DNA of 64,000 nt, from the NCBI GenBank assembly GCA_022495995.1, contig JAFEMH010000079.1, forward strand, positions 806,001 through 870,000, read 5' to 3'. A program made the translations under genes and the position numbers. Positions within the stretch are counted from its first letter, which is position 1. Each line of letters opens with the position of its first letter. The stretch is from Adenophora triphylla var. japonica. Its lineage: Eukaryota; Streptophyta; Magnoliopsida; Asterales; Campanulaceae. Below are positions 30,931 through 43,739 of this stretch, piece by piece. Under the pieces are notes generated by a model. It saw only the letters and a list, made by a program, of their open reading frames with translations. It was not told the origin of the DNA and did not search any database.

Positions 30931-33144
30931 CTTGAGTTAGCTTCGGTTGAGTGAGAATAGGGTCTTCTTTATCGGGATTCACTACTTCAGTTTTCGGACC
31001 AAAGACTTTCTTCGCCCCTTTATCTTCTGGTTGATACACCCTTCCGGACCTCGTGAGTAGACTAACCCCATTCTTTTCCATATCAGATACTTCTGCGTGA
31101 ATTTCAGCCAACGAGAGAGGTTTAGGACTCTCTTCCACACAATCATCATTTAACGAGGCAACTTCTCTGGACAGTTCCTCAAAAGACAGCATATAACAAG
31201 AAAATTCTTTATAAATTAAACTCAAATTACAAACTGACACAACTGCCTCACTGTCTGTCACAACAAACTCGACTGGATCAGTGAGGTCTTTTTCTACCAT
31301 AGCAACATCACTACCAACTATCTTACTAGGATTCTCTACCTTCCCTTCAATAATGAGTTCTTGCACAGCCCTTTTCAAAGCAAAACCAGCATACTCGGAG
31401 AGTTTCGGCACGAACAATCCCTTTCTGACAATAGCTGAGAATACATCTTCTGTTGACAGCCCCAGTTTCTCAAAAGCATCTTCCATCTCTACCAAGCTGA
31501 TAAAGTTACCTTCCACCATGTGGATCTTATTGTTAGGGAGAGGATTCCCCACAACATTTGGAGACTTTGGCTTTTCTACCTTACCTTGCCGAATCAAGTC
31601 TTGTACTAAACGCTTGAACTGAAGGCAGTAATCAGTAGTGTGACCCTTGTACTTGTGGTAGTGGCAATACTTAGAAGCATCTAAGCCTTCCTTCGGGTTT
31701 AACGGTTCATAATTCTCAAGCGGCTTGACCAAGCCCTTCTTAACTAGTACTTCGAAAACCTTGCCCATTGGCATTCCAAAATCATCAAATACTTCTCTCT
31801 CGCGGTGAATACTGTTATTCCCCCTCATTACGGCTTGAACATCCAAAGCAGTTTCCCCTTGCACATAATTTACTTGCCCCACGGGTTCTTTCTTTGCTGC
31901 GGTATTTGCGGGAGCTCTATAGCGGAATGAATTATTAGCAGCCCCAGTGTCCTTTGGTGGAGCGATTCCGGTGATGCCACTCTCATAACGTACGCCTGAA
32001 TCCACCATTTCCCTAAGATTGGGAAAATAACCATTACCAACTGCCAACTTGTGTCCGGGCAATAAGCACTTGTAAAAAATCTGTTTCTGTTCATTCTCCT
32101 TGGGCGGATACTGAATTTCGCTCAACTTATCATTCCAACGCTTGTAGAAGTCATAAATCGACTCTCCATTCTTTTGAAGCGTGTGCTCCAAATCAGCTCG
32201 ATTCACTTGCCAATCCATGTTTGCTTGATACTTTTCGGAGAACACCCTACTAACCTTGTCCCATGTGTCCCTTTCCTCCTCGTTCAACTTCAGAAACCAA
32301 CGGAGAGCAGCCCCTTCCAATGTGCTATGGAACATTCTCGCCATCTGCTCGGGTGTACAGTCTTTAGCCCTCATCGCCAACGTATAACTGTCTAAATGTG
32401 TCTTTGGGCAAGTAACTCCTCCAAACATGGCCATCTTGGGCATCTTGAAATCTTGAGGTAGGGGTGCAACTTTGCTCGGATTAAGCATCTTGATGGGGGA
32501 CACACCTTGCTTTCCCATTTGCTCGGTCAATGCCTTCACTTGTTCAATCAACGCTAACACGCCGGGTCCGTAGCAATGTTGGAGTTCTCGCATGGCCGGG
32601 GGTTGAGTGATGGTAGGGGAGGTGGAGTAGGTAGGGATATGATGGCCGGAATAATTGAAGGGTAAAGTGGGAGGGGGTAGATTAGCAAAGTGGTCCTTGG
32701 GTGTGTTGGCAGGAGGTTGATAAGGTCTTTTGGATTTGCTCGAGCTCCCATACATGATGTGGTGGAACATTATTGTAGCCGCTTGGAATGTAGTTGGGTA
32801 GAGGGAAGGTAGGTGCATTGGGATTGGCGGGATTAGGAGCATTGACAGCTTCATCTTCAACATCGACCACTTCATTCCCCATCAAGATAACCTTGTGTCC
32901 CCTTTACCGAGTTCCTCAACAAAATGATCCTTCACTCTTGATTGTGGTTCTTCAAAGTGCGATTACGCTCTTCAAGTTTCTCAACCCTCATGGTTAAACC
33001 GGCAAAGTAGGCGTGCAGAGCAAAGCGGAATGTCATTGAAGTTGGGGTTGGCGGGACCTTCCATTGAAGTGACCGGCGTAGAGCCGGTTGCAGGCAGCGG
33101 CAGGTGCGCTTGGAGTAGTTGATGGAGGCAAGGTTGTCATTGTT
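30931..33144 (-). CDS. gag: Gag of element D
   Basis: A 685-codon frame (32875-30818) encodes most of gag. The N-terminal part lies in another frame from about 33144, with a heptad-like VEKLEERNRTLKNHN segment near 32970-32930, so a frameshift near 32750-32880 is likely. The plant gag domain is clear: PKMAMFGGVTCPKTHLDSYT, QMARMFHSTLEGAALRWF, then TWDKVSRVFSEKYQ. A CHYH-KYKGHTTDYC cluster about 200 residues downstream looks like a zinc-binding knuckle. The C-terminal region is acidic, with an LTRSGRVYQPE motif near its end. Confidence 0.8.
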
Positions 33145-33961
33145 GAATGAAGAACGCGGCCCGACCTTAGCTCTGCGGAAGTATCGAAAAGACTCGGTTT
33201 TAGGAGAGGGGTTGACTCAATGCAACAGTGTACTAGCTTGAAATTTTTATTTACAAAAGCTTTGTACATTTTAGTCCTACAAAGGTTGGAAGGGATACCC
33301 CTTTTCGCAACTAACTAAATATCATAAAGTGGTGAATCCTAACGACTAACCTTCTCGTATAGACAAATAATGTGATTTTTATGAAAAGTACCGCAAACCA
33401 ATGATAGGTCAAGATCCTTTAACAATATATAACTCGTTCTCACATAGCACGTCCTTTGAAAGGAAATCAATTTTTAGTGCTCTTAATCTCTCGATAGATC
33501 TTGACTTATCATTGGTTCGTGGTGACTTAGCATAAAGACCCCATTAATTGTCTATATAAAAAAGCTAGTCAAACCAACCGGTCATATGGAGTGTATTCCT
33601 AGAAAAGTGGGTGACGCAAGGGTTAGGTTTTAGGCTCCCACCGTGCAGCCGAAGCGCACTGATGAGTGGATGGCCAAGTGAGACTCGGAAGGGAGGCGAC
33701 ATGATCACCACACTTCCCGCACTTTGGCTTCTCCGAAGGGTAAAAGGGTGTCTCGTGCGGTGTGACACCGGACTCTAGTGGTAGTGTGAGGTAGAGAAGT
33801 CTAATTCTTTTTAGAGAAAAAAGAGAAAGATTTTTTATTTACATGAAATGCATGCATGCAATGCAACAGTTAAGAGTAAAGAAAATAAAAAGAAAGCGAA
33901 GAATACAACACCATACAAGAAAACGAAAGTCTGACCCACTTAGTTTGAAAAGATTTCAAAA
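33145..33961 (-). other. Element D 5' leader
   Basis: Untranslated. It shares TTAGTTGCGAAAA with the leaders of A, B and C but, as far as I can see, lacks CGAGGGGCTT. No gene. Confidence 0.55.
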
Positions 33962-33963
33962 CA

Positions 33964-33982
33964 TTCCCCAGCGGATTCGCCA
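33964..33982 (-). promoter_or_regulatory. Primer binding site, tRNA-Arg type, element D
   Basis: On the minus strand TGGCGAATCCGCTGGGGAA follows the LTR end after one G. It differs from the B/E site at one core position (A for C) and at its last base. Confidence 0.85.
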
Positions 33983-33983
33983 C

Positions 33984-35055
33984 TGTGAATACCCCGTCCC
34001 GATGCAACGCGCATTCGGAGGTTTGAAATAATTAATCATATAATGTCGAATCGAAATGGGATATTCATTTAGTGACACTCGCTTTAAACCATATTAAAAT
34101 ATAAGTTTAATTTTGAGAGTCGCCACGCCACTTTGATATAGCCCAAAGCTTTGAAAAAAGGCTAAACAGTTAATTGGGTTCGGGGGTCAAGTTACAACAG
34201 AAGAAGAAACGTTATCACTCCTATTGCCCGACGGATCGGTCTTTCTAGCATATGGGGTGTTGGTTGTGTGCGGTGTTTACAGGAATAGATAGAAGAAACG
34301 GGATCATGCATAAGGAGGAGGGGAGAGAAAGAATTAATTGATGATCACACCCTAGAACCTTTGAGTTAGGCCCTCGGAAGGTGCACTAATCAACGTTCAT
34401 CCTTGGGGGATTGTTGATCATGGGATAATTATAACTAAGGTGGAAGGAAAGAAATAGTTCCTAGATCCATTGGGTTTCTTAGGGCGAAACCTTAGATCAT
34501 CCTCGGCTATACATAATTAAGTATATTAAAACAACCCTAAATCTAGCATATATGACATAAGCAAGAAATAAAGTAATTAAAATATACTAAGCATGCAAAC
34601 AATAATAATAAAGACAATAATAATAAAGAACAAGAATATTAAAAAGAGAGTCTTACCAATTGTAGCAAGACTTTGGGGTCGAATCTTGGCGATTCGAGAG
34701 GAAAAAGAAGAACTGAGGGTAAAGCAAGTGTAGTCTCGCTTCTCCCGTATGAAATTGTGTGTGAATATGGGGAGCCGGGCACCCCTATTTATAATACATC
34801 GGAACTTGGGCTGGGCCACTGAAGGGTCGATCGGCACTAGGGCTGAAGGGTCGATCGGCTCTATATAAAAGGGTCGATCGGCCATACCACGGGTAAAGGG
34901 CCGATCGGCACTTCTAACTGGCGTACTTTCCAAGCTAACAGTGACGGCGCAGTACGGACGAATTAATGAATTAGGGTTTTTTTAGGGTTTCGCTAGGGTT
35001 TATTAATTAACCGGGCCAAGCATTTAAATGCCTTTTTTCGGGCCGGGTACTAACA
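33984..35055 (-). mobile_element. Element D 5' LTR
   Basis: 1072 bp. Identical by eye to 18653-19701 except for about three substitutions and one extra 23-bp unit around CTATATAAAAGGGTCGATC near 34860. GAGTCGCCA (U5 PBS-like word, minus strand) is at 34117-34125. Confidence 0.93.
34786..34911 (-). promoter_or_regulatory. Four palindromic sites and TATA box, element D 5' LTR
   Basis: Sites at 34824-34837, 34848-34861, 34871-34884 and 34898-34911, all with the CGATCGG core; left halves are often TCG instead of CCG. TATAAATA (minus) is at 34786-34793, downstream in transcription direction. Confidence 0.8.
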
Positions 35056-35060
35056 GAAAC

Positions 35061-35284
35061 CTAACCCTCCGCGGGATCAGCCAAGATTCAACTTGTCCAG
35101 CTTCCGAGCCCGGACCGGTAAAGGAAGATCAAGGTCAGCTTGGCAATCGCACTCGATCAATGTGCTAACCAAGGGCGGCAACCGCCACAGGCAGCCTCAA
35201 CATACTCCTGAGGTTCCAGTAAAGGCTTTACCTCGCAAGAGGAAGACAGGAAACGGATGGCTGGATGACTCTCCTTCTACGGAT
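35061..35284 (+). pseudogene. gag: gag C-terminus of element B, continued after element D
   Basis: It picks up directly from 18647 once element D and one target duplication are removed. Short frames only; no domain recognised. Confidence 0.5.
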
Positions 35285-35880
35285 AGAGACGAGATCTACG
35301 ACTCCCGCCTGTATGGCAGCATGATCACATTCTGTGATGAAGACTTACCGAGAGACGCCTCGGGGCACAACGAAGCTCAGACATCACTCTCAAACTCAAC
35401 ACCATATCACTCCCTGGAGTATTGGTAGATAACGGGTCAGCCGTTAATGTCCTCCCTCTCAGCATGATGCGAGCTCTCCGCATCCATGAAAGCCATTTGA
35501 TACCGTCTACTCGGACTATCAAGGCCTACGACAACTCGTCTCGTCCCATCCCGGGGACAGTGACTCGAACTTTGGTTCGAAACCCAAATGGTGCCAAGAA
35601 AATTCCACGTAATGGACATTCCATCCGAGTTCACAGCTCTTTTGGGACGCCCTTGGCTACACCACATGAAGGCCATAGCTTCCACTCTCCATCGGCGTCA
35701 AGTTCATCAACCGACAGGAGATCTTGAAGTCATCCGAGGGGACAGCTTTCCTCATAGGAAACGAAGCCGAGACAAGAGCCAAACGTGTCCGCACTCGTGC
35801 ACCGGGGTTACCTCCTTCGAATCAACCAAGGGACTATCGGGGCAAATCTCATCGAATCCCTCGTAGTCCGGAGATGCTAA
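35285..35880 (+). pseudogene. First aspartic protease of element B
   Basis: MITFCDEDLP (about 35320), then VDNGSAVNVLPLSMM (from about 35422), TIKAYDNSSRPIPGT, and the post-protease LLGRPWLHHM (about 35640) are recognisable over several frames. The DNGSA active site is the same as in element D. Confidence 0.7.
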
Positions 35881-38624
35881 CTATGTAAACGTACTCAAGC
35901 AAAGTGCACTCGGCAGCTCCGATACATCAAGTTCAACTGTCGTTTCCAACACTTGGAAGCGTATTGGAAGGAAACGCCGAATATCGCCATGATACGGGCA
36001 CATAAACCCCGCCTCCAATCGGAGATTCGTCGGCATTCTCCAAACAAACTCTCGGCCCCGCCAGTGAAGAGGTTTTTGTGATCAAGGTCAACAAGCACCG
36101 TCATTCTCGTGATGAATGCATGGAAGTTGTATGGGACGTCCTCCACGAGAACTACCCGCCGCACCCCTCTTCTCCAACGAAGAGCATGATGTTTTCCTAG
36201 CTGCTCCAAAGAATGCAACCCGACGCAATACGTCCCTACACCTGGATTGAGCGATCGATGACGATGAATCCGGGACTCTCCGGAGTCGAGGACGCGGCGC
36301 ACCCGCAGCGTACCTCCGCATTCACATGCTCGCTTTAAGGACGGAACTCCTTCCGATCGTGTCACTTACGACCAAGGTTCCAATACCATGGAAATTGTCA
36401 AGCTCAACGTCCATTACTGCATGTACTATCCGACAATTGGAGGCACGTGATTCACGCAACAAGGAATCCCTCTCGATCAAGTGAATGACGACGACTTCGT
36501 CAATATCATCTATTCCAGTATCCCGATGAAGCCAAGGACCCCGTTCTTGTTATCGATTCGCAACACCAAGGTCACCCTCGATGACCGCCCGCTCACGGTA
36601 AACGAGGCACCGACCAAGCAAGCTCGTGAGCTCATCTTTACTTCCGAGTACCAGCCCCAGCTGGCAACCGGCCAGTGCCGCTGGCCAAGCTTATACCCTC
36701 AAGCGCCGCCAAGGCCAAGGGCAACAAAGAAAGGAGACCAAGCTCCTCACCCCGCTACAAGTCGCATCAACCTCGGGAACGCTTCCACCGCCCACCCCGA
36801 AAACATCTCGTGAAAGTATTCCCCGCAAGGCGTAGCCGCCTTCCGACACAGAAATGACCACCTCGCATCAACATGCTTCAAGCCCGATTCGGTCGCTCCC
36901 ACCCGTCACGGACCCGGATTCGAGACATCCCGCCATCGACCGCTAGCTTTGATAGACTTGGCAATCGAGCGAGATCACGAGACCGTCAACATCGCGATTC
37001 AATACCCCATGGGTCAATCAAGCGTATATGGGCAAACTTCTTGGTGATCGAGATTAAGGAAGGACGCATGGAATGTCCCAGTCCGACTTCCTTCGTCAAT
37101 GTAATCCAAGTATTCCCGCCATTCGGCGATTTAAATGTAATCACGGTTCTGGACACTAGCCAGACGATGCGCACCTACGGAGACTGCCTAGGTCTCGCAA
37201 GGAAAGCTCTCATGGAGCTAGCCGCTCAAGAAAGGCGTCTTTGGGACGAAGACCAAGCTCGAAAGACCTACAGGGACCAAGCCCGTAAAGTGTCACAAAA
37301 AGCGGCTTGCACGTAAAGCTAGAGGCCACTTTAGACCAGTTCGACCTCAGGAGTTTTGCCCATGGCAACTTCCCGGACTACCGTCTGTTCTCATCCAACC
37401 CCCTTTGCCAACCAAGGGTGGTCAACGGTCCCGATGACCTAGGAGATGGAACGACACAGCAGAACGAATCCCAGCGCTTACCTTCCCGAGGAAAGCAAGT
37501 TCTCTGTGAAAGCGACGATGAAGACGATGAAACCATTCTCTTCCAAGCCGGGCATGAAGTCAACAAAACCGGACTCCCAAGGGTCCTGGGAGGATGGGAA
37601 CGGATCATTACCGCACTCAAATTGAAAGGCCAACTCAGGGAGGAAGGTCTATTTAAAAACAGGAGGAGGGTGGAAATTGCCTCGAGCAACTACTCGTGGA
37701 AATTCCACAGCCTATGACCTTCATTTACGTAAACGATCAACTAGGACAAAGAACTACCACATGGGCAGATGTTCGGGAAGCCGTGTACTCACCTTCCGAC
37801 ATACCCGCCACTCAGATAAAGCAAAGAAGAAAACTCTCCCCAATGGAGGTTTACCTAGATTGCCGCACGCAGTTCAAAGAAGCACTGGCTATTCTCACAT
37901 GGGAAGAAACGCAGGCATTAACTCTTCGACGCAGCTCCGCCGCAAGAAGGTTGATCTGGGCCCAGAGTGGAGGAAAACTAGCCAACCACGAGTATCGCTG
38001 CACCCAACCTGCATCGCCTTGAGTATGCTCAAGAAGAAGGAAAGGAACGCGATATACCGTGAAGAGATCAAGGAGACCGTTCGTTTGAGCCGAGAACTCT
38101 CCAACCTCCCCGTGAGGGTCGCAACGCACGCTCGGGCCAGTAATCACCGTTGTGCACCGACATTCGAACAGCCTACGTCAAACCGTAGGCTACCTCCCGT
38201 AGAGGCACCTAAGCCGCATCCCGGGACGTAATCCGTCAAGCCGCCGAAGCTCCCTGAATTCATCCACAATCAATGAGTTGAGGGAAGACATATGGCCCTA
38301 TGCTACGAGGAATCCTCCTCTAACTATGGCTCAACTCAGAGCAGACTGTTCGTAAGGGACCAAACCCGATGTCGCCGTTCTAACCCGATCGGGTCAAATC
38401 AATGCATTACCACCTAAGGCCACCAAAGCCGACTGAGCCAGAATTGCAGTCCGGCCAGCCCGCGCACGCAAGTTCCTTGAAAGAGGACCCGATCCTCACT
38501 ACCAAGGCACTCAGCGAACATTTCCCTTTGGTCTCTCGGCCACCTCCTCTTATCCTCACAAGCTCAAGCTAGAGGAAAGTCCGGCCCGTACCATGGTCCC
38601 CGGACGCAACCCCGCATGAAGTCA
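35881..38624 (+). other. Unassigned segment between two protease-like modules, element B
   Basis: About 2.7 kb with broken frames and no domain that I recognise. Fragments that may be coding: VNDDDFVNIIYSSIPMKPRTPFLL-type (36481-36640), QERRLWDEDQARKTYRDQARK (about 37220-37290), a DDEDDETILFQAGHEV stretch (about 37515-37560) and QPMTFIYVNDQLG (about 37705). It appears to have no counterpart in element D. Confidence 0.45.
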
Positions 38625-39090
38625 TTCGATGATCGGTAACATCCACTATGGAAACATTATCACCTTCACAGATTTGGACCTTCCAAAATTTGGGGCTGAT
38701 CACAATGAGCCGCTTTACATCACACCCACTGACGAGCGTCGTCTTCCTCGCGTGTTGGTAGACGGAGGTTCCGAATGAATGTCTTGCCCGCCAAGATGAT
38801 GGACCCGCTTGACATCAAGCCCACGTATCTTAAGCCTTCACCCACACCGTCAAGGCCTATGACTCTACTTCCCGTACAGCTTCTCTGGGTTGCTACTCTT
38901 AACATCCGGTTCTAAGCAAGCGGGCGATCCCCACCGAATTCCAAGTGTTCAGACATTCCAATCACTTTCACAGCCCATCCTGGGCGTCCCCGGCCGCATC
39001 AAATCAATGGCGTGGCATCCACCCTTCATCGCCTCAAGTTCATGCAAGGCAACGAGCTAACCACGCCTACGGCGACAATGTCACCACCGA
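38625..39090 (+). pseudogene. Second protease-like module, element B
   Basis: MIGNIHYGNIITFTDLDLP (about 38628), then RLPRVLVDGGS (about 38735), NVLPAKMMDPLDIKPTYL, and a degraded LGVPGRIKSMAWHP (about 38975) repeat the order seen in the protease at 35285-35880 and in element D. It resembles the D protease more than the first B module does. Confidence 0.65.
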
Positions 39091-40225
39091 GGGGACCAAA
39101 GACCAAAAACATTCCAAAGGTTAGAAATCAAGCATAATGATGACATGCCATTAATCGGATTCACTCGAGACCTCCAAGATCCAAATATGCAACGTGGACC
39201 TTCCACTGTCTCACGATCAAATTCCTCCCGCCATGAGGATGATGAAACTCATGAACTTTATCCTGTGACTGGCTCGGCAAAGAGGCCGCAAGGCCGCACC
39301 AAGTTATTGAAGTCAAGGACCACACCACGGTCCAGGGGCTTGGCTACGTGCCAACACCGCCGACATCAAGGAAGACAAGAGGCTCGCCCGCACCAAGGCA
39401 GCAGCCCACAAAAGGGGAACCTCCGACGGCACACCCAACCTCCGACCTTACAGTTTTGACCTCGCTCATTACTTCACCAAGGGAACCGGCAGCAGAACTG
39501 AGGGGACCGACAAGGGAACCGACAGCAGAACTGAGGGGACCGACAGCGGAACCGACAATGAACCGAGGGGACCGATAGTGGAACCGATGAAGATGAGAAA
39601 GAAGCAGGATAGTCAACACCAAGACTACGTATGTAATGGAACAGCCTAGCACGGGACCTCAAGCGTTTCGTAGGACTCAAAGCTAATCCAATAAGGGAGC
39701 GTTCCTCGACATCACAGCTTCTACCTGGACCAACCGCCACCACGCCCAAAGATGAGTACACATTCAAGGGAATCCTGCACTTGGAGGAGCAACTCAGTGG
39801 TACTCTCCATGGGAAACAAGTTGTTCGGATCACCGCCGAGGCCACATTCGAGACAAGAAATCCAAAGCGTAAGGAACCGTAATTCATAGAAGACGCTCTC
39901 GGTGGACCAAATCTCTACAGTAGTCTGCTTGAAGAAGTCATGGAGTTGCCCAACTTGATCGACCGGGCTCCGACAACAAAGATGATCGCCATGATAGGGA
40001 CAAAGCAGGAGCCAAGCCTCTCGATCCCCGCACCCTCCTCAAGCATCCAAAGAATGCCACCGAAGAATTGGGTAACTTTCACCGACCAAGGGCAAGCCAG
40101 GCGAGAATTGGAAGACAAGCCGGGCCCGCACCCACATCTCCCTAAACCCGGTCTCAAACCCTTTGAGCCGGGCTCCCGTCGAGTCCAGCCTCTCCGAGTC
40201 ATCCAACGGCCTTACGCCAGGAGGA
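39091..40225 (+). pseudogene. Linker between protease and RT, element B, with short tandem repeat
   Basis: Broken frames with TVQGLGYVPTPADIKEDKRL (across frames, about 39325-39380) and PPKNWVTFTDQGQARRELED (about 40055-40110), continuous with the element C segment resuming at 59764. A roughly 36-bp repeat of GGAACCGACAGCAGAACTGA lies at 39479-39590. Confidence 0.6.
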
Positions 40226-43200
40226 CTATAATGTTGTAGCCAATCATGTATTCCCGTTCTTGTGTAATGAAAAGTCTCGACCTTTCTGAGTATCCTCTCA
40301 TTGCCACTTTAACAACCGATAAGTTAACAAACAACTTAAAAGACGTTAATAACTCAATTGATAAAGAAGCAGCATACACTAAACGAACAATACATTAAAG
40401 AAGTTCTCGAGCGTGTAGTTGACCAAGCAGGACAACCGGGCCCAAGCCGCCGAAGAGGTTATGACCAAAGTGAACACAGGGTCGGTCACGAGAGCCTAAA
40501 GAGACACAAGTGCGGCGCTTTTCGCCGATGCGTAAAAGGAAGCCCCGATAAGCCTCCTCCGGGAGTATGTTGATGTGTTCGCCCGGTCATATCAGACATG
40601 CCAGACTCGATCCTCAATCGTGGAGCATCGAATTCCCCGATCCCGAATCCAAGCCTCGCTCAAACGTAAGCCGCGCAAGATCAAGCCAGAGTGGTCCTTG
40701 CAAGTTAAAGAAGAAATTGAGAAAATGCTCCGAGTTGGTTTCATCGTAGTGATTGAGTACCCGACTTGGCTCTCCAACATCGTGACTGGTCACCAAGGCC
40801 AATGGAAATGTCGATGCCGTGTGGATTTTCGGGATCTCAACAAGGCCACCCTAAGGATGATTTCCCACCGCCTAACATCGACATGCCGGTCGACACCACG
40901 GCAAATTTCGAAGTAAAGTCCTTCGTGGACGGGTTTGGCTGGATACAACCGTATCAAGATGTCCGAGGAGGATCGTGCCAAGATCGCCTTCACCACTCCA
41001 CGGGGACGACTGCTACACCGGCCATGCCGTTCGGTCTAAAGAACGCCGGGGCTACTTACCGGCGAGGCCGCAATGTACTTTTTCCATGACATGATTCACA
41101 AAGAAATCGAAGTATATGTCGACGACATGATCATCCACTCCAAGGGATCGACATGCAAGACATGACAGATATGAGGAAGTTCTTCAACAGACTTAAAACA
41201 CTCCATGAGGTTGAACCCGGCAAAGTGCACCTTCGGCATCAAGCGCGGCAAGGTACCGGGTACATGGTTACAGAAAGGGGTATCGAAGCCGATCCTGTGA
41301 AAATCAAGGCCATCATCGACATGAAGCCGCCTCAAACCCCGATGTAAGTGAAAAGCTTCATGGGAAGACTTCGCACATCGCCGCTTCATCAACCGCTGGA
41401 CATCTCTCTCGTGAGCCCATGTTCAAACCGATGAAAAAGAATGCCGACATCAAATGGGACTCCGAGTGCCAAACAGCCTTTCGAGAAAATCAAGACCTAC
41501 TTGGTTAATCCCCACCCCGTGCCCGCCACACGAAGACAAGCCGCTACTCCCGTATCTTACAAGAATGTACACGTCTATCGGGGCAATGCCGGCACAAGAA
41601 CAGTAAAGATTCCAAGGTTGAGCATGCAATCTACTTCGTAAGCCGAAAGCTTCAAGGAAGTGAACTCACTACTCAAAGATCGTAGAAAACCCGTACCGCC
41701 TTGGTATGGGTAGTCGGGAAACCGAAACACTACATGCGATGCCGCATTCGTGCTCCCGGGTCTCCAAAGTGGACCCCGTCCGATATCTCTTTGACAAGCC
41801 ATCCCCGTCAATGCGGCTAGCCAAGTGGTCATTCTTCCCGGCCGAGTTCGACATCAAGTACATGGTCGAACATCAACAAAGGGCGTAGTAATGGCGCATC
41901 GCCTTGCCGACTTCCCGAGCAAAGGAACCTAAGGGTCCCGATCCACAATTTCCTGACGACGGAATCTTTTCACTTGACAAAGACAAACCGCCGGCAACTC
42001 TTCTTCGATGGGGCAGCCAACAAGAAGGGGAATGGCATTGGAATGCTCCTTGTCGATCCCAAGGACGAGCATACTCCCATAGCCATCAAACCGAATTTTG
42101 AAGCAACCAACAATGCAAAGAATATGAAGCCTCGTGCAAAGAGGTTTGGAAGCCGCCTCGAGCGCAACATCTCGTAGCCGGATGTATATGGAGACTCAAA
42201 GATTGATCATCAATCAAGTATCCAACAAATGGAAGACGGTAGACTCGGCCTTCGTAAATACCACGCGTACATGGAGGAGCTCATTGCTCGCTCAAGGACA
42301 TCTCTTTTCACTATTTGCCAAGAGACAGAAACCGCTCGCAGACGCCCGGCAACCTCGCCTCTCTTGTCGAAATTCCCGAAGGGAAAGCAAGAAACCCCTC
42401 GTAATAGGCAGACGGGAAACACCCGCCTATTGCCGTGAGATCGAAAAAGAAAAAGAAACGATCGACGAGCCCCGGTACAATCAAATTTACCAAGATTCTC
42501 CAAAGCGGAGAAGCTTCCTTCACAAATAAAGATGGAAAATACAAAGAAGTGGATCAAAGCCAAAAACATGATGGCATTAAAACGCCCGGCATCCCATTTC
42601 GTCATTCGGGGGGTATGTTGTACAAGAAGCGCCACCAAGGACCACTCCTTCTGTGTAAACAAAGAAAAAGCCAGCGAGTTAATGAACGAGTTCACAACGG
42701 AACCCGCGGTCCGCACATGAACGCCCGAGCATTGACACGCATCATTCTCCGTATGGGGTACTATTGGATATCAATGGAAATGCAGATCGCATCCAGCTTC
42801 GTCCGAAGCCGCGACAAATGTCAACGGTTTTCCAACCTCAATCACATCCTCCTCACGAACTCTACCGCATGACTACGCCACGGCCTTTCGCCACATGGGG
42901 AATCGACGTCATCGGCAAGATCACTCCTCCAGGAGCAATGGTCACGAGTTCATTTTAGTCGCAATGACTACTTCACCAAATGGGTAGAAGCCAGATCATA
43001 CAAGGTACTGAATTCTAGGAAGGTGGCTGAGTTCATCCGAGAGAACATCATGTGCCGATATGGAGTGCCCAATGAGATCATCTCCGACAATGGGACTCAT
43101 TTCGAAGGAAATTGTGAACAACTACTGACCGAATTCAGAGTCACACGTCACAAGTCTTCTCCTTACAGACCACAAACCAATGGTGCAAGAGGGGCAAACA

Positions 43201-43739
43201 ACAAGACTCTCGCCATGATAATCGAAAGATGACCACTCGCAGGTCGGGACCGGCCCGAAAAGCTACATCTAGCCCTCTCGGGGATACCGAACATCGCCGT
43301 AACCGCCATTGTGGGAGACTCCGTTCGCACTGACCTACGGAATGGAAGCAATGTTACCCGTGGAATTGGAAATTCCATCCCTCCGAGTCCTCTTGGAAAA
43401 CGGGGTCAATGAAGTCGAATGGCTACAGAGCCGTCACGACGAACTTGCTCTACTCGACGAGCGCAGATTGAAAGCCATGGAACACACTCGAGCCTACCAG
43501 AGCAGAATGGCACGAGCATTCGACAAGAAAGTCAAGATCCGAGAAATCGTAGAAGGTGACTTGGTGCTAAAGGAAAAGCCTCCTACGCACCAATCCCCTG
43601 AAAGTGGGAGCCTACTCGGATAGGACCGTTCGTGATACAAAGAATCTTCTCCGGAGGAGCCATGAAACTAGCAGATTTGGACGGAAACCCTTTCGTTAAC
43701 CCCGTGAACGGAAGCAAGCTCCGCAGATACTTCGTTTGA
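40226..43739 (+). pseudogene. pol: Pol of element B, heavily frameshifted
   Basis: Collinear with the A and D polyproteins from the N-terminal linker to the final RYFV stop at 43739. RT keeps an intact YVDD word near 41117; the second RNase H is visible at FFDGAANKKG (about 42003); integrase shows GIDVIG (about 42901), SDNGTHFEGN (about 43084) and EMEAMLPVELE-type C-terminal sequence (about 43335). There are dozens of one- or two-base changes. Many coincide with places where A, C and D have CAG, CTG or CCGG. Confidence 0.85.

Larger units (their letters stand above)
18653..35055 (-). mobile_element. Element D: young Tat-lineage LTR retrotransposon nested in element B
   Basis: LTRs 18653-19701 and 33984-35055 both run TGTGAATACC to ACTAACA on the plus strand and are flanked by GAAAC on each side (18648-18652, 35056-35060). 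By eye they differ by about three substitutions plus one 23-bp unit, so insertion was recent. Coding direction is minus: gag, protease, linker, pol. The PMD plus DUF7745 cassette is on the plus strand, again antisense to the element. Despite the recent date, gag, protease, pol and the DUF7745 gene carry frame disruptions. Confidence 0.93.
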
